A stretch of 64,000 bases of DNA from Acetatifactor muris (GTDB taxonomy: Bacteria; Bacillota; Clostridia; Lachnospirales; Lachnospiraceae): contig JAMPFR010000003.1 of NCBI GenBank assembly GCA_023664365.1, positions 39,161 to 103,160 of the forward strand. Direction: 5' to 3'. Within the stretch, counting starts at the first letter, position 1; the number at the start of each line of letters is the position of its first letter. Under the pieces are notes generated by a model. The model was not told where the DNA came from and made no database searches. It was given only the letters and a program-made list of their open reading frames with translations. Below, piece by piece: positions 15,936 through 22,608 of this stretch. The position numbers and the translations under genes were made by a program.

Positions 15936-17941
15936 TACTTGTCACCTCCACCACCTTTAAATTTCCAAAGTCCAAGAATGATACCGGCTATAACAAGGCA
16001 GACACCTATTGTATATATCATGGAAAAATCGCCCATTGCTAAAATAAGTTGTGTCAGTATCGTACTTAAAAGGCTGATAGCAGACAGCAGGCCACCGCCA
16101 AAATTAAAGCTTGATGTTATATCAAAATCCGATAAGCTTGAATCAGCAGACGCAAACAGGGAATCGGATACCTCATTGTAATCACTGATTGCACCGCCAA
16201 GAGCATCATTATCGGAATCCATCTTATCCGAACCCTCAAACTTGGTGAGGGCTTCTGTCTGCTTCTTTGATTCTTCAGTTTGAGTCTTCAGTTCTTCAGT
16301 CTGCTTCTTTGACTCTTCAGTCTGGGTTTTCAGTTCATCCACTATCTGGGACATTTTAGCAGTATCTATGTAATACCAGAGGGACATTGGAAATCCGCTG
16401 ACCTCATAATCAAAACCGTATTGCACCCAACGCGGCACAGTACCTTGTACATCTGCGCGAATACGAATCTCATAACCGATTTCAAAGCTGAAAGAGTTAT
16501 CCTGATAAACAGGGAAGGAAAACTGCGAACTATTATCCGTAAGCTCATAGCGGATACCCTGTGCCAACAAATAGGGTATGATATCAACTTGGTAATGCCA
16601 ACTTGTTATGTCACTGCCATCAGAAGGGACATGGAGTCCGCCATTGACTATCTTAGCGTATATACCTTTTGGAAATGATACAACGCAATAACCGTCATAG
16701 GGAGCGGACGGGGCTTCATACAGGTATTTCACTATGAATGAATTTTCATCAAAGTGCGCATGGTACAGGGAGTTAGTTGTATCCACGGATTCCATTGTTT
16801 TTTTGGATGAATAAATGCTGAAATCGTGGACAGGCTCTTCCCATTCAACATAATAGTTATTCTCAACCTGATACTGCGAAGAGTCCCAGATTACTACATA
16901 GCCGCCATCATCCTGGTCAACTTCATAACGGTCAATACCTATTTCCTCAAAACCGTCTGGGACAGGAGCAGGAGTCGGAGAAGGTTCACTGTTCAAATGA
17001 TATTCAGGCAGGGAATTGTACAAAAAGCCGTCAAACTTCAGGGACGTAGTATAAAGCGGAGATGTATACTCCGGGAAAATGTTACTCACAAGGGAGTTTA
17101 GCGGCTGTTCAGCATAAATACTGCCGTCAGGTCTATAAAGGCATACAGTCTTAATGTATTCGGATACTATGTAGTATCCTGTACGGCCGGGGATATACTT
17201 AAGGTCTGATACATCAAGCAGAAGCTTGAGGTCTGAATCCTGTTGGATGACAACGGGGTTTTCTACATCATCTGCTAATGTCCAGACAGTCCCTTCCATG
17301 TCTGTTATGGTACGGGCAGGAGCGGCAAGGGAAAGTGTCATGTCAAAGGATGATACACTTCCAAGTACATTTACATAACGCATAGAGTAGCCGGACGGAG
17401 TGAAAGTTATAGTCCCGGATACAGTGCCCAGAAACTTCAGGGAAAGGGTTGTTATATTGGAAATATCCTCTATGGTGATTGTGCCGCCGTTTTCAGCGTC
17501 GAGAGGATATGTATTGCCAAGGTTATCTACAAGGTAGGGCTTTAAGCCGGAAAGCAGGGATGAAGCGTTATTTTGGTACTGGTTTTCATTCGGATAGTTT
17601 GCACGGGCGGCTGTCATGGTGAGCGTATATGCAAAGGAAGGATATGTTATGACAAGCTGCTTATCGGTGTCAAGGGTATCAGGAAGCTGATAAGTGGACA
17701 GTGCGGCATTATATACGCTTGTGTCCAAGTCAAAATTCAAGGTACGGGTTGCAGCAGCTGAACCTGTATCTTTACGGTAAAGACGCTGTGATGATACAGT
17801 GGGGATGCTCCAGGTAGACGTATCCGACGCGGCTTTACTTGTAATGGAAAAAGACGGGCAGACTATTATAAGTGATACTGCCAAAAGGGTATATGTGATG
17901 AATTTTGATATGCACTTTTCATGTCTGCCTGCCTTCTTCAT
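15935..17941 (-). CDS. 668-residue exported protein, candidate adsorption protein (pIII-like)
   Basis: A signal peptide (MKKAGRHEKCISKF, then YTLLAVSLIIVCPSF, cleavage near SKA-AS) is followed by a large beta-rich extracellular region with a proline linker (SEPSPTPAPVPDG). Near the C-terminus is a coiled coil made of repeated EESKKQTEELKTQT units, then two hydrophobic segments and KFKGGGGDK. Large exported proteins with C-terminal anchors next to small coat genes are the usual host-recognition proteins of inoviruses; no sequence family is recognised. AAGGAG lies 8 bp before the start. Immediately follows the 93-residue gene. Confidence 0.68.
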   Translation of the reverse strand: MKKAGRHEKCISKFITYTLLAVSLIIVCPSFSITSKAASDTSTWSIPTVSSQRLYRKDTGSAAATRTLNFDLDTSVYNAALSTYQLPDTLDTDKQLVITYPSFAYTLTMTAARANYPNENQYQNNASSLLSGLKPYLVDNLGNTYPLDAENGGTITIEDISNITTLSLKFLGTVSGTITFTPSGYSMRYVNVLGSVSSFDMTLSLAAPARTITDMEGTVWTLADDVENPVVIQQDSDLKLLLDVSDLKYIPGRTGYYIVSEYIKTVCLYRPDGSIYAEQPLNSLVSNIFPEYTSPLYTTSLKFDGFLYNSLPEYHLNSEPSPTPAPVPDGFEEIGIDRYEVDQDDGGYVVIWDSSQYQVENNYYVEWEEPVHDFSIYSSKKTMESVDTTNSLYHAHFDENSFIVKYLYEAPSAPYDGYCVVSFPKGIYAKIVNGGLHVPSDGSDITSWHYQVDIIPYLLAQGIRYELTDNSSQFSFPVYQDNSFSFEIGYEIRIRADVQGTVPRWVQYGFDYEVSGFPMSLWYYIDTAKMSQIVDELKTQTEESKKQTEELKTQTEESKKQTEALTKFEGSDKMDSDNDALGGAISDYNEVSDSLFASADSSLSDFDITSSFNFGGGLLSAISLLSTILTQLILAMGDFSMIYTIGVCLVIAGIILGLWKFKGGGGDK

Positions 17942-17962
17942 GCTTTGTTCTCCTTACTTTTT

Positions 17963-18244
17963 TTACTTAGCCACGGCTGTTTTTGTACGTTCAACGTAGA
18001 AATCGTTGATGTAGGCGCGGCCATTCGATACATTGTAATTCAGGGTGACAGGTTTTCCAATGTCACCGGGTTCAAGGTACGAATACATTTCCGAAGGAAG
18101 GAATACGTCTTCTGCGGACATACCGAAAGAACCACGGGAGTTGTCATTTGAATCGCATACCGTGCCGACAACAGCAACACAGCAGGGCTTATTTGACTTA
18201 CTGGTGAAACGTCTGTAACCTAACAATGTTTTCTCTTTACTCAT
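17963..18244 (-). CDS. 93-residue protein, candidate ssDNA-binding protein (pV-like)
   Basis: A small soluble protein without spans, predicted beta-rich: KPCCVAVVGTVCDSN, EDVFLPSEMYSYLEPGDIGKPVTLNYNVSNGRAYINDFYVE. First gene of the late operon with AAAGGAGAG upstream. Size, beta content and position before virion genes fit the ssDNA-binding protein that coats newly made strands in filamentous phages, but sequence alone does not prove an OB fold. Confidence 0.5.
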   Translation of the reverse strand: MSKEKTLLGYRRFTSKSNKPCCVAVVGTVCDSNDNSRGSFGMSAEDVFLPSEMYSYLEPGDIGKPVTLNYNVSNGRAYINDFYVERTKTAVAK

Positions 18245-18340
18245 TCTCTTTTCTCTCCTTTACGTTTGTTTGTTTGATTGTTAGTCTGTTTACGGTTACG
18301 TTTATGATAATGGATTCTTCATCCAGTTATCCGAAAGAGG

Positions 18341-18363
18341 GGGGAATCTTGTCGGGATTCCCC
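18341..18363. other. Hairpin upstream of the late operon
   Basis: Arms GGGGAATC (18341-18348) and GATTCCCC (18356-18363), 7-nt loop. It lies about 100 bp upstream of the late operon start, in a region with no gene; possible transcription or packaging signal. Confidence 0.4.
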
Positions 18364-18373
18364 GGAAATGTGG

Positions 18374-18403
18374 TTGACAGTTATCGCTTGGGTATGGGAT
18401 AAT
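18374..18403 (+). promoter_or_regulatory. Possible plus-strand promoter
   Basis: TTGACA (18374-18379) and GATAAT (18398-18403) spaced 18 bp. Transcription would give a leader of about 300 nt reaching the repressor gene. No ORF of credible quality lies in 18404-18600. Confidence 0.35.
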
Positions 18404-18592
18404 GTCTTTGTGGTCTGGCGGCCAGTGTCAGCGACTGTCTACTTATACGTTGATGTCAACAAGCATTTACAGTTCCGTTTGATAACTTTCTTTGCCGCCA
18501 GTTTGCCGGAAGAAGTACCTTGCTTGTTCGCAAGGGTTAAGACTATTGCCGGCTGTCAGCACAAAATACAACCACTGTCGCACATGCTTGGA

Positions 18593-18621
18593 TTGTTGTC
18601 TTGAGCTGATATAAGTATAAT
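18593..18621 (+). promoter_or_regulatory. Repressor gene promoter
   Basis: TTGTTG (18593-18598), 17-bp spacer, TATAAT (18616-18621). The first operator dyad begins 5 bp after the -10, so bound repressor would block its own promoter. Confidence 0.65.
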
Positions 18622-18625
18622 AAAG

Positions 18626-18697
18626 CATCTTACACAAGAATACAATATACATCTTACACAAGATTTAAAAATAAAATTATACATCTTGCACAAGAAT
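18626..18697. promoter_or_regulatory. Operator cluster OL: three dyads
   Basis: CATCTTACACAAGAAT (18626-18641), CATCTTACACAAGATT (18650-18665) and CATCTTGCACAAGAAT (18682-18697). Each is a near-palindrome with ATCTT/AAGAT arms. Four related sites occur at 20917-21031 at the early promoter and none elsewhere that I found. Confidence 0.75.
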
Positions 18698-18709
18698 AAA
18701 GGGGGAAAT

Positions 18710-18955
18710 ATGGAAAAAAAATTTAACTCAATAAAATATAAAAACGACTATAATAGAGAACATTACGCGCGGTTAAGCATACAAGTTCCTTTAGAAGACC
18801 GTCCAACAATAGATCACTACTGGAAAAGTAAAGGTTATAAATCATTCAACGCTTATGTAAATGATTTAATAAGACGCGACATGAACAATGACGATAAATC
18901 AAATGTAAATATAGAAAATATAGATAATGAGGGTGGAACAATACACATAGGATAA
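18710..18955 (+). CDS. Ribbon-helix-helix (Arc/MetJ-type) repressor
   Basis: An 81-residue protein. ARLSIQVPLEDRPTIDHYWKSKG and SFNAYVNDLIRRDM form the beta-strand, helix, helix pattern of RHH DNA-binding proteins; the rest is a hydrophilic tail. GGGGGAAAT precedes the ATG at 18710. It is the only plus-strand gene of the element, transcribed away from the late operon, with three dyads between its promoter and its start. It is the likely lysogeny repressor, binding the CATCTTACACAAGA sites. Confidence 0.75.
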   Translation: MEKKFNSIKYKNDYNREHYARLSIQVPLEDRPTIDHYWKSKGYKSFNAYVNDLIRRDMNNDDKSNVNIENIDNEGGTIHIG

Positions 18956-19016
18956 TCGGCCGTTGGCCGCGCTCAAGCCGCTTTGCGTCTCTCACGAAAT
19001 TCCCTCCGGTAGGCTC

Positions 19017-19080
19017 AGGGACAGCGTGTGCCTGCACAGCGCATAGACATGCGCTACATGTGCAACCGTGGCACGTCCCT
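19017..19080. other. 64-nt extended hairpin, candidate packaging signal or single-strand origin
   Basis: Paired blocks in order are AGGGAC/GTCCCT, GTGCC/GGCAC, TGCAC/GTGCA and AGCGCAT/ATGCGCT, 23 bp in all, closed by loop AGAC. There are 5-nt bulges on each side (AGCGT and ACCGT) and a 4-nt bulge ACAT. It lies in the 480-bp gene-free stretch 18956-19435 between convergent genes. Extended imperfect hairpins of this kind are the packaging signals of filamentous phages. Confidence 0.55.
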
Positions 19081-19215
19081 AAGTACCCTGCTTGTTGGGT
19101 GATTCCGGCACGGGAAGTATCTTGGCTAAAGCGGCAGGATAAGGTCAGGGAATATTAAGGGATAATTTGTGTTTAATCCGCAAGTGCAGTTTGAAGCGCT
19201 CATCCCGCTACCGCT

Positions 19216-19243
19216 ATTTTCCGCCAACAGAACGGCGGAAAAT
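19216..19243. other. Perfect 10-bp hairpin
   Basis: Arms ATTTTCCGCC (19216-19225) and GGCGGAAAAT (19234-19243), loop AACAGAAC. The rest of 18956-19435 shows no gene. The loop and closing pairs resemble those of the hairpin at 21092-21118. Confidence 0.5.
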
Positions 19244-19376
19244 GGATTCGTTACCCAGTTGCTGTCTAAAGCCGTCTTAGTTCAGGTCAAGGACAAAAGC
19301 ACCATTAAGAAAAAAAGGGGTTCAGGCGTGCGGCAGTCTTCAACTAAAGGGTAGTTTATCTGATACCTTTTGGCGT

Positions 19377-19405
19377 AAAAAAAGAGGAGCGCGGAAAATC
19401 GCTCC
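19377..19405 (-). terminator. Terminator of the early operon
   Basis: On the minus strand GGAGCG and CGCTCC (19386-19391 and 19400-19405) form a 6-bp stem followed by seven T residues (19377-19383). Confidence 0.75.
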
Positions 19406-19435
19406 CCAAAAGATAGTTCCATTTAATACACCTCC

Positions 19436-19633
19436 TCAATAATTGTGAACCATTTCATACATATTTTGAAAGCTATGCTCTGAAACACGCCTTATCTTGG
19501 AGTCGGAATCATCAAAGTGATAGTGCAATTGGCGATAATGATAGCCTTTTGGGGATGTCCAATAAAAGGCGTCCGCATAATCATCAGTAACGTTAAAGCA
19601 GGGACTACATACCTCTATTTTTGATTTTCTCAT
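19436..19633 (-). CDS. 65-residue hypothetical protein
   Basis: Last gene of the early operon. Small, soluble, rich in His, Tyr and Asp (YWTSPKGYHYRQLHYHFDDSDSK), two cysteines in CSPCF. GGAGG lies 7 bp before the ATG at 19633, and a terminator follows. No family recognised. Confidence 0.6.
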   Translation of the reverse strand: MRKSKIEVCSPCFNVTDDYADAFYWTSPKGYHYRQLHYHFDDSDSKIRRVSEHSFQNMYEMVHNY

Positions 19634-19691
19634 ATTTGATTCCTCCTCCCCGTCTAGCCGGTAGGACAGCTTTTTGAATGTACACTTACAA

Positions 19692-20342
19692 TTACTTGCA
19701 TACCTGCATAAGTTCCATACAATCTACACACATTATACGCACGACTTTTGTTGCGCGAACGGACATACCACAGCGGGGACACTGGTACTTGCGGGTTGAT
19801 GAGGGCTTACGCCCTGTATCATCATCTGCACCGTTTAAGCTGCCGGAATTGCCACCTATGGAGATACGGCAGGATTCATTGCGATTGATGAGTACGTCCG
19901 TCCAATCTTTCTCAAGCACATAGTCTATAAGGGATTCAGAAGGGCTTGTAACGCTCCATCCAATATGAGAATCATATTCGATAATAAGGCCAACAGATTC
20001 CGCTTTGTCCTTAAATTTCTTGTTGTGGTAAGTGCCGCCGCGGCTAGTATCCTGTATATCGTGCATAAGGTTATAAAGATGTACCATTTCATGCAACATT
20101 GTTGATACGACGTTTTCAATCGGACGATTGAGCGTACCTGCACCGATATTTAATTCATACTGCATGCCACCATGAGCGTTACCCCAGACTTTGCCAACGG
20201 TAATATGTCCATATGCGCGGGGGGTACTCTGGATAGTGATAATCGGGGTTTCCAGTTCGCCGGAAAATTTATCTTCATTCAGCTGCCGGAATATCTTTTC
20301 CAGATAGCCGCAAACACGACTGTTTTTCAAAAGTTCTTTCAT
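19692..20342 (-). CDS. SprT-like metalloprotease with zinc ribbon
   Basis: A 216-residue protein. The SprT-like domain shows the zinc-binding HExxH in STMLHEMVHLYN at about 87-91 and a third ligand region in GTYHNKKFKDKAESVG. The C-terminus has a zinc ribbon, CPRCG and CVDC. Eukaryotic Spartan and bacterial SprT-like proteins of this family degrade proteins crosslinked to DNA. Start 20342 has GAGGAG upstream. In an element whose Rep forms a Tyr-DNA bond, trimming covalent Rep-DNA is an attractive but unproven role. Confidence 0.82.
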   Translation of the reverse strand: MKELLKNSRVCGYLEKIFRQLNEDKFSGELETPIITIQSTPRAYGHITVGKVWGNAHGGMQYELNIGAGTLNRPIENVVSTMLHEMVHLYNLMHDIQDTSRGGTYHNKKFKDKAESVGLIIEYDSHIGWSVTSPSESLIDYVLEKDWTDVLINRNESCRISIGGNSGSLNGADDDTGRKPSSTRKYQCPRCGMSVRATKVVRIMCVDCMELMQVCK

Positions 20343-20343
20343 G

Positions 20344-20544
20344 TCAACTCCTCCTCTTTCTGGGTGCGGCGGCAAAGAGCATATGAAACATATCTATACT
20401 TTTGCCACGAATCACATAGTCGTCATTCTGACAATAAGTAGGTTCGGTATAACCCGCTTTTTCCAAAAGCTCTTCAGACAAGTAAATATTTTCAATCCGT
20501 ACAAAGCAAAATCTGGGTGTAAAAATATAATCGCCAACTTTCAT
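20344..20544 (-). CDS. 66-residue hypothetical protein
   Basis: Opens MKVGDYIFTPRFCFVRIENIYLSEELLEKAG and ends in a basic tail PRKRRS. GAAGGAAAG precedes the ATG at 20544; the stop lies 1 bp before the protease start. Early operon member, function unknown. Confidence 0.6.
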   Translation of the reverse strand: MKVGDYIFTPRFCFVRIENIYLSEELLEKAGYTEPTYCQNDDYVIRGKSIDMFHMLFAAAPRKRRS

Positions 20545-20590
20545 TTCTTTCCTTCTTTCTGCCCTCGTAACCTCCGGGGCGGGCTATGTA

Positions 20591-20845
20591 TTAAGCAGTT
20601 GCTACAACATCAGAAACTAAAACCGACATATACCGTTCGAAAGCATTATCAACTTGACTTGTTGTAAAATCATCAGATAAAAGCAATCTGTACTTTGCAT
20701 TCCGCAAGTTTCGCGGAATAATCAAAAGAGCTAATTTTTCATTCGCTGTCATTTCATGTATGGTATCAATACCATAGCCCATGAGATAAAGTTCCTTTTC
20801 AACCACCAGCTGCACTTTCATCAATTCAATTTCCTTCTTTTCCAT
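20591..20845 (-). CDS. 84-residue hypothetical protein, first early gene
   Basis: Opens MEKKEIELMKVQLVVEKELYLMGYGIDTIHEMTANEK; helical and soluble. GAGGG lies 8 bp before the ATG at 20845. Being directly behind the operator-controlled promoter, it could be an antirepressor or replication helper, but nothing in the sequence proves this. Confidence 0.6.
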   Translation of the reverse strand: MEKKEIELMKVQLVVEKELYLMGYGIDTIHEMTANEKLALLIIPRNLRNAKYRLLLSDDFTTSQVDNAFERYMSVLVSDVVATA

Positions 20846-20900
20846 TTCCTTTTCCCTCTTTTCTTATTTGATTCATTAGATTGTCTGTGCACTTTCAACC

Positions 20901-20928
20901 TATATATATCTTAGCACATCTTACACAA
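20901..20928 (-). promoter_or_regulatory. Early operon promoter
   Basis: Minus-strand -35 TTGTGT (20923-20928) lies inside an operator dyad; -10 TATATA is at 20901-20906, spacer 16 bp. Repressor bound at 20917-20932 would block RNA polymerase. Confidence 0.6.
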
Positions 20929-21031
20929 GATTAAAATGTGCATCTTGCGCAAGATTCACCAAAAAAGTGTACATCATACACAAGATTATTGAAAATGCAC
21001 TTTCAATAGATTAAACATCTTACACAAGAAC
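20917..21031. promoter_or_regulatory. Operator cluster OR: four dyads
   Basis: CATCTTACACAAGATT (20917-20932), CATCTTGCGCAAGATT (20941-20956, a perfect 14-bp palindrome), CATCATACACAAGATT (20972-20987) and CATCTTACACAAGAAC (21016-21031). TGCACTTTCAA also occurs twice nearby (20888 and 20996 regions). Confidence 0.75.
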
Positions 21032-21091
21032 ACATTTTGAAAAGTACACTTTTTTGTATATATTGACGTATCTTTGAGGATTCGCACGGCG

Positions 21092-21118
21092 GCCGCCGCC
21101 CAAAGAACGGGCGGCGGC
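21092..21118. other. Strong GC hairpin downstream of rep
   Basis: Arms GCCGCCGCCC (21092-21101) and GGGCGGCGGC (21109-21118), loop AAAGAAC. There is no T-tract on either strand. The gap 20846-21326 holds this, the operators and a second hairpin, with no credible gene. Confidence 0.5.
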
Positions 21119-21204
21119 AAAGGGCAAAGGGATAGCTTGTGTTGCTCCGCGCATATGAAGAAAAGGATTAATGATTCTATCGTAACCTTTTGTCGGAAAT
21201 ATTC

Positions 21205-21226
21205 ACTGACGCAAAATCGCGTCAGT
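21205..21226. terminator. Hairpin 100 bp after rep
   Basis: Arms ACTGACGC and GCGTCAGT with a 6-nt loop, followed on the minus strand by GAATATTTCC. Possible weak terminator for rep, or a secondary replication structure. Confidence 0.4.
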
Positions 21227-21326
21227 TCATGGCGATTCCCTCTCAAGGTCTCTCCGCTTCGCTCCGTTCCTACTCTTGCTACGAAGTCTTTTTGGAAAGT
21301 TTTATTTACAGGCCAATAATCTTATG

Positions 21327-22373
21327 TTATGATTCTTGTTCAAAGGGAACATCTTTTGCTTGTACGTCTGTCAAGAAAAACCAAGTATCATCCAAATATA
21401 TTTCTGTTGGATATGTCATGGTTTTGCCATCTACCATTACACAAACGTTATTTATACGGCGCAGGAATGCTTTCCATGTTTCGGGTTCTTCTTCCTGTAC
21501 ATGGCGATACTGATAACGAAGGTCTATGTTTGTACAAAAGAATACTTTTGTAAAACAAGCGGTCTTATTGAGATACCTGGCAGGAAATTCCACCGGGTAG
21601 CCGTCCAGATATTTGAGCATATCCGATATTTGCAGGGAGGAGCGGAATTCCTCAAAAAGAATTATTTCTTGTCCTCTATATGAATCAAAAGGATGTGTGT
21701 AATCTGTGACACGATACACATTACTATATCCATATTTTTCCATGACAGAGCGGGTTTTACCTGAACCTGTCAGACCCCAGATGTATGTTACTTCTATATC
21801 ACGCCATGTATCGGAATATACTGATTCACGGTAGCTTTGTCTTGCTCTTTCAATTTTATCGAGATGTAGCATGTACTTTGGATTCGTTTCCATAATCTCA
21901 ACGTTTGTATATCCGTCCTTTATCATCTCATAAAGTTCAGCTATATCAGTTCTTTGGCCTTGACGTTCCTGGGGAAGTTCCCCAAATTCTTCATTACTGG
22001 AATCATAGTGTATCCCTGTATGGTGTTTACCTTGAGAGTCGATATAATCATACTTACCTGTTTCAAGGTCTTTATTGAACTTTGCACCTTCTTTGAATAC
22101 ATAGTCTCTATTCTGTTGTGATGTTCCATCAGAAGCTTCTATATGGGCTTCAGGAAAGAAATTCTTAACCGTGGTAAAGGCTTTCGGATTTTTGGTTACA
22201 AAATACATATGCGTATGAAACGTTTCTTCTTCTCCTATCTCATCACCCATACAGTAATACACCATAGTTGCTATATTTTGAAGTGTATTTATCAATTTTT
22301 CATGTGTCCATTCTTTTTCTTTTGGGTTATTAATTGTAAGATTCCATTTACGAGATTGTTTGCGTACTGACAT
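21327..22373 (-). CDS. rep: CRESS-type Rep: HUH endonuclease plus SF3 helicase
   Basis: A 348-residue rolling-circle initiator. HUH domain: motif I WNLTINNP (10-17), motif II HTH in FHTHMYF (53-58), motif III YVFK (Tyr91, Lys94). Helicase domain: Walker A GLTGSGKT (200-207), Walker B IILFEEF (237-243), motif C VFFCTN (277-282). This order and spacing are those of CRESS-DNA virus Reps (circo-, gemini-like) and bacterial pCRESS replicons, not of fd gene II or Rep_trans proteins. The start at 22373 has AGAGGG 9 bp upstream. The origin stem-loop lies 108 bp upstream on the same strand. Confidence 0.93.
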   Translation of the reverse strand: MSVRKQSRKWNLTINNPKEKEWTHEKLINTLQNIATMVYYCMGDEIGEEETFHTHMYFVTKNPKAFTTVKNFFPEAHIEASDGTSQQNRDYVFKEGAKFNKDLETGKYDYIDSQGKHHTGIHYDSSNEEFGELPQERQGQRTDIAELYEMIKDGYTNVEIMETNPKYMLHLDKIERARQSYRESVYSDTWRDIEVTYIWGLTGSGKTRSVMEKYGYSNVYRVTDYTHPFDSYRGQEIILFEEFRSSLQISDMLKYLDGYPVEFPARYLNKTACFTKVFFCTNIDLRYQYRHVQEEEPETWKAFLRRINNVCVMVDGKTMTYPTEIYLDDTWFFLTDVQAKDVPFEQES

Positions 22374-22393
22374 GACATTTTTCCCTCTTTCTG

Positions 22394-22427
22394 CATACAC
22401 ATACAAAAGTTTAGCTTTTCATGTATG
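22394..22427. repeat. CATACA hexamers near the rep start
   Basis: Tandem CATACA at 22394-22399 and 22400-22405, and an inverted copy TGTATG at 22422-22427. The same tandem pair is found beside the origin stem at 22469-22480. Candidate Rep-binding iterons or rep autoregulatory sites. Confidence 0.6.
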
Positions 22428-22468
22428 CGGCGAAAAGCCTTGATTTTACAGGGAAAAACAGGTATTGA

Positions 22469-22510
22469 CATACACATACAGAAGTGGGGGGTAATACTAG
22501 CCCCCACTTC
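22469..22510 (-). other. CRESS-type replication origin with nonanucleotide TAGTATTAC
   Basis: Arms GAAGTGGGGG (22481-22490) and CCCCCACTTC (22501-22510) form a perfect 10-bp stem. The 10-nt loop on the minus strand is CTAGTATTAC, which contains TAGTATTAC, the circovirus-type origin nonamer nicked after the seventh base. Two tandem CATACA hexamers (22469-22480) abut the stem, as iterons do in circoviruses. The nonamer is on the rep coding strand, immediately upstream of rep. Confidence 0.9.
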
Positions 22511-22528
22511 TCCGCACCTCCGGCGCGG

Positions 22529-22558
22529 CCTGCCGCCCAGCGAGCTTGGGGCGGCAGG
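22529..22558. other. GC hairpin between origin and attR
   Basis: Arms CCTGCCGCCC (22529-22538) and GGGCGGCAGG (22549-22558), 10-nt loop, followed by six A on the plus strand. After excision it would lie between the att site and the origin. Confidence 0.5.
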
Positions 22559-22575
22559 AAAAAACTGCCATTTAA

Positions 22576-22599
22576 CGGGTTCGAGTCCCGTCTATCGCT
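22576..22599 (+). other. attR core
   Basis: Exact 24-bp copy of the tRNA-Gly 3' end at 12154-12177. The tRNA 5' part is absent here, so this is an att remnant and not a tRNA gene. Confidence 0.93.
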
Positions 22600-22608
22600 C
22601 TTTATTTT

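Larger units (their letters stand above)
12178..22599. mobile_element. Integrated inovirus-like element with CRESS-type replication
   Basis: The 10,422-bp insert between the two 24-bp repeats is AT-richer than its surroundings. On the minus strand, from right to left, it holds a CRESS-type origin, rep, an early operon of four small genes including a SprT-like protease, then a candidate ssDNA-binding protein, a 668-residue exported protein, a run of small membrane proteins, a Zot-type ATPase and a tyrosine integrase next to attL. One gene, a ribbon-helix-helix repressor, is on the plus strand. Size, gene order and small single-span proteins fit filamentous phages (Inoviridae-like, Tubulavirales); replication genes fit CRESS replicons. 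All large genes are open, so the element may be functional. Confidence 0.88.

Noticed and set aside
18626-21031. Repeated CATCTTACACAAGA units considered as a CRISPR array
   Set aside because: Spacing is irregular and short, units are palindromic and lie at two promoters; no cas genes. Operators fit better.
22576-22599. Possible second tRNA-Gly
   Set aside because: Only the last 24 bases of the tRNA are present; no D or anticodon arm.
12178-22599. Alternative reading as an integrative conjugative element or plasmid without virions
   Set aside because: No relaxase, coupling protein or type IV secretion genes; the ATPase has Zot-like layout and is surrounded by coat-sized membrane proteins. 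Not fully excluded until particles are seen.
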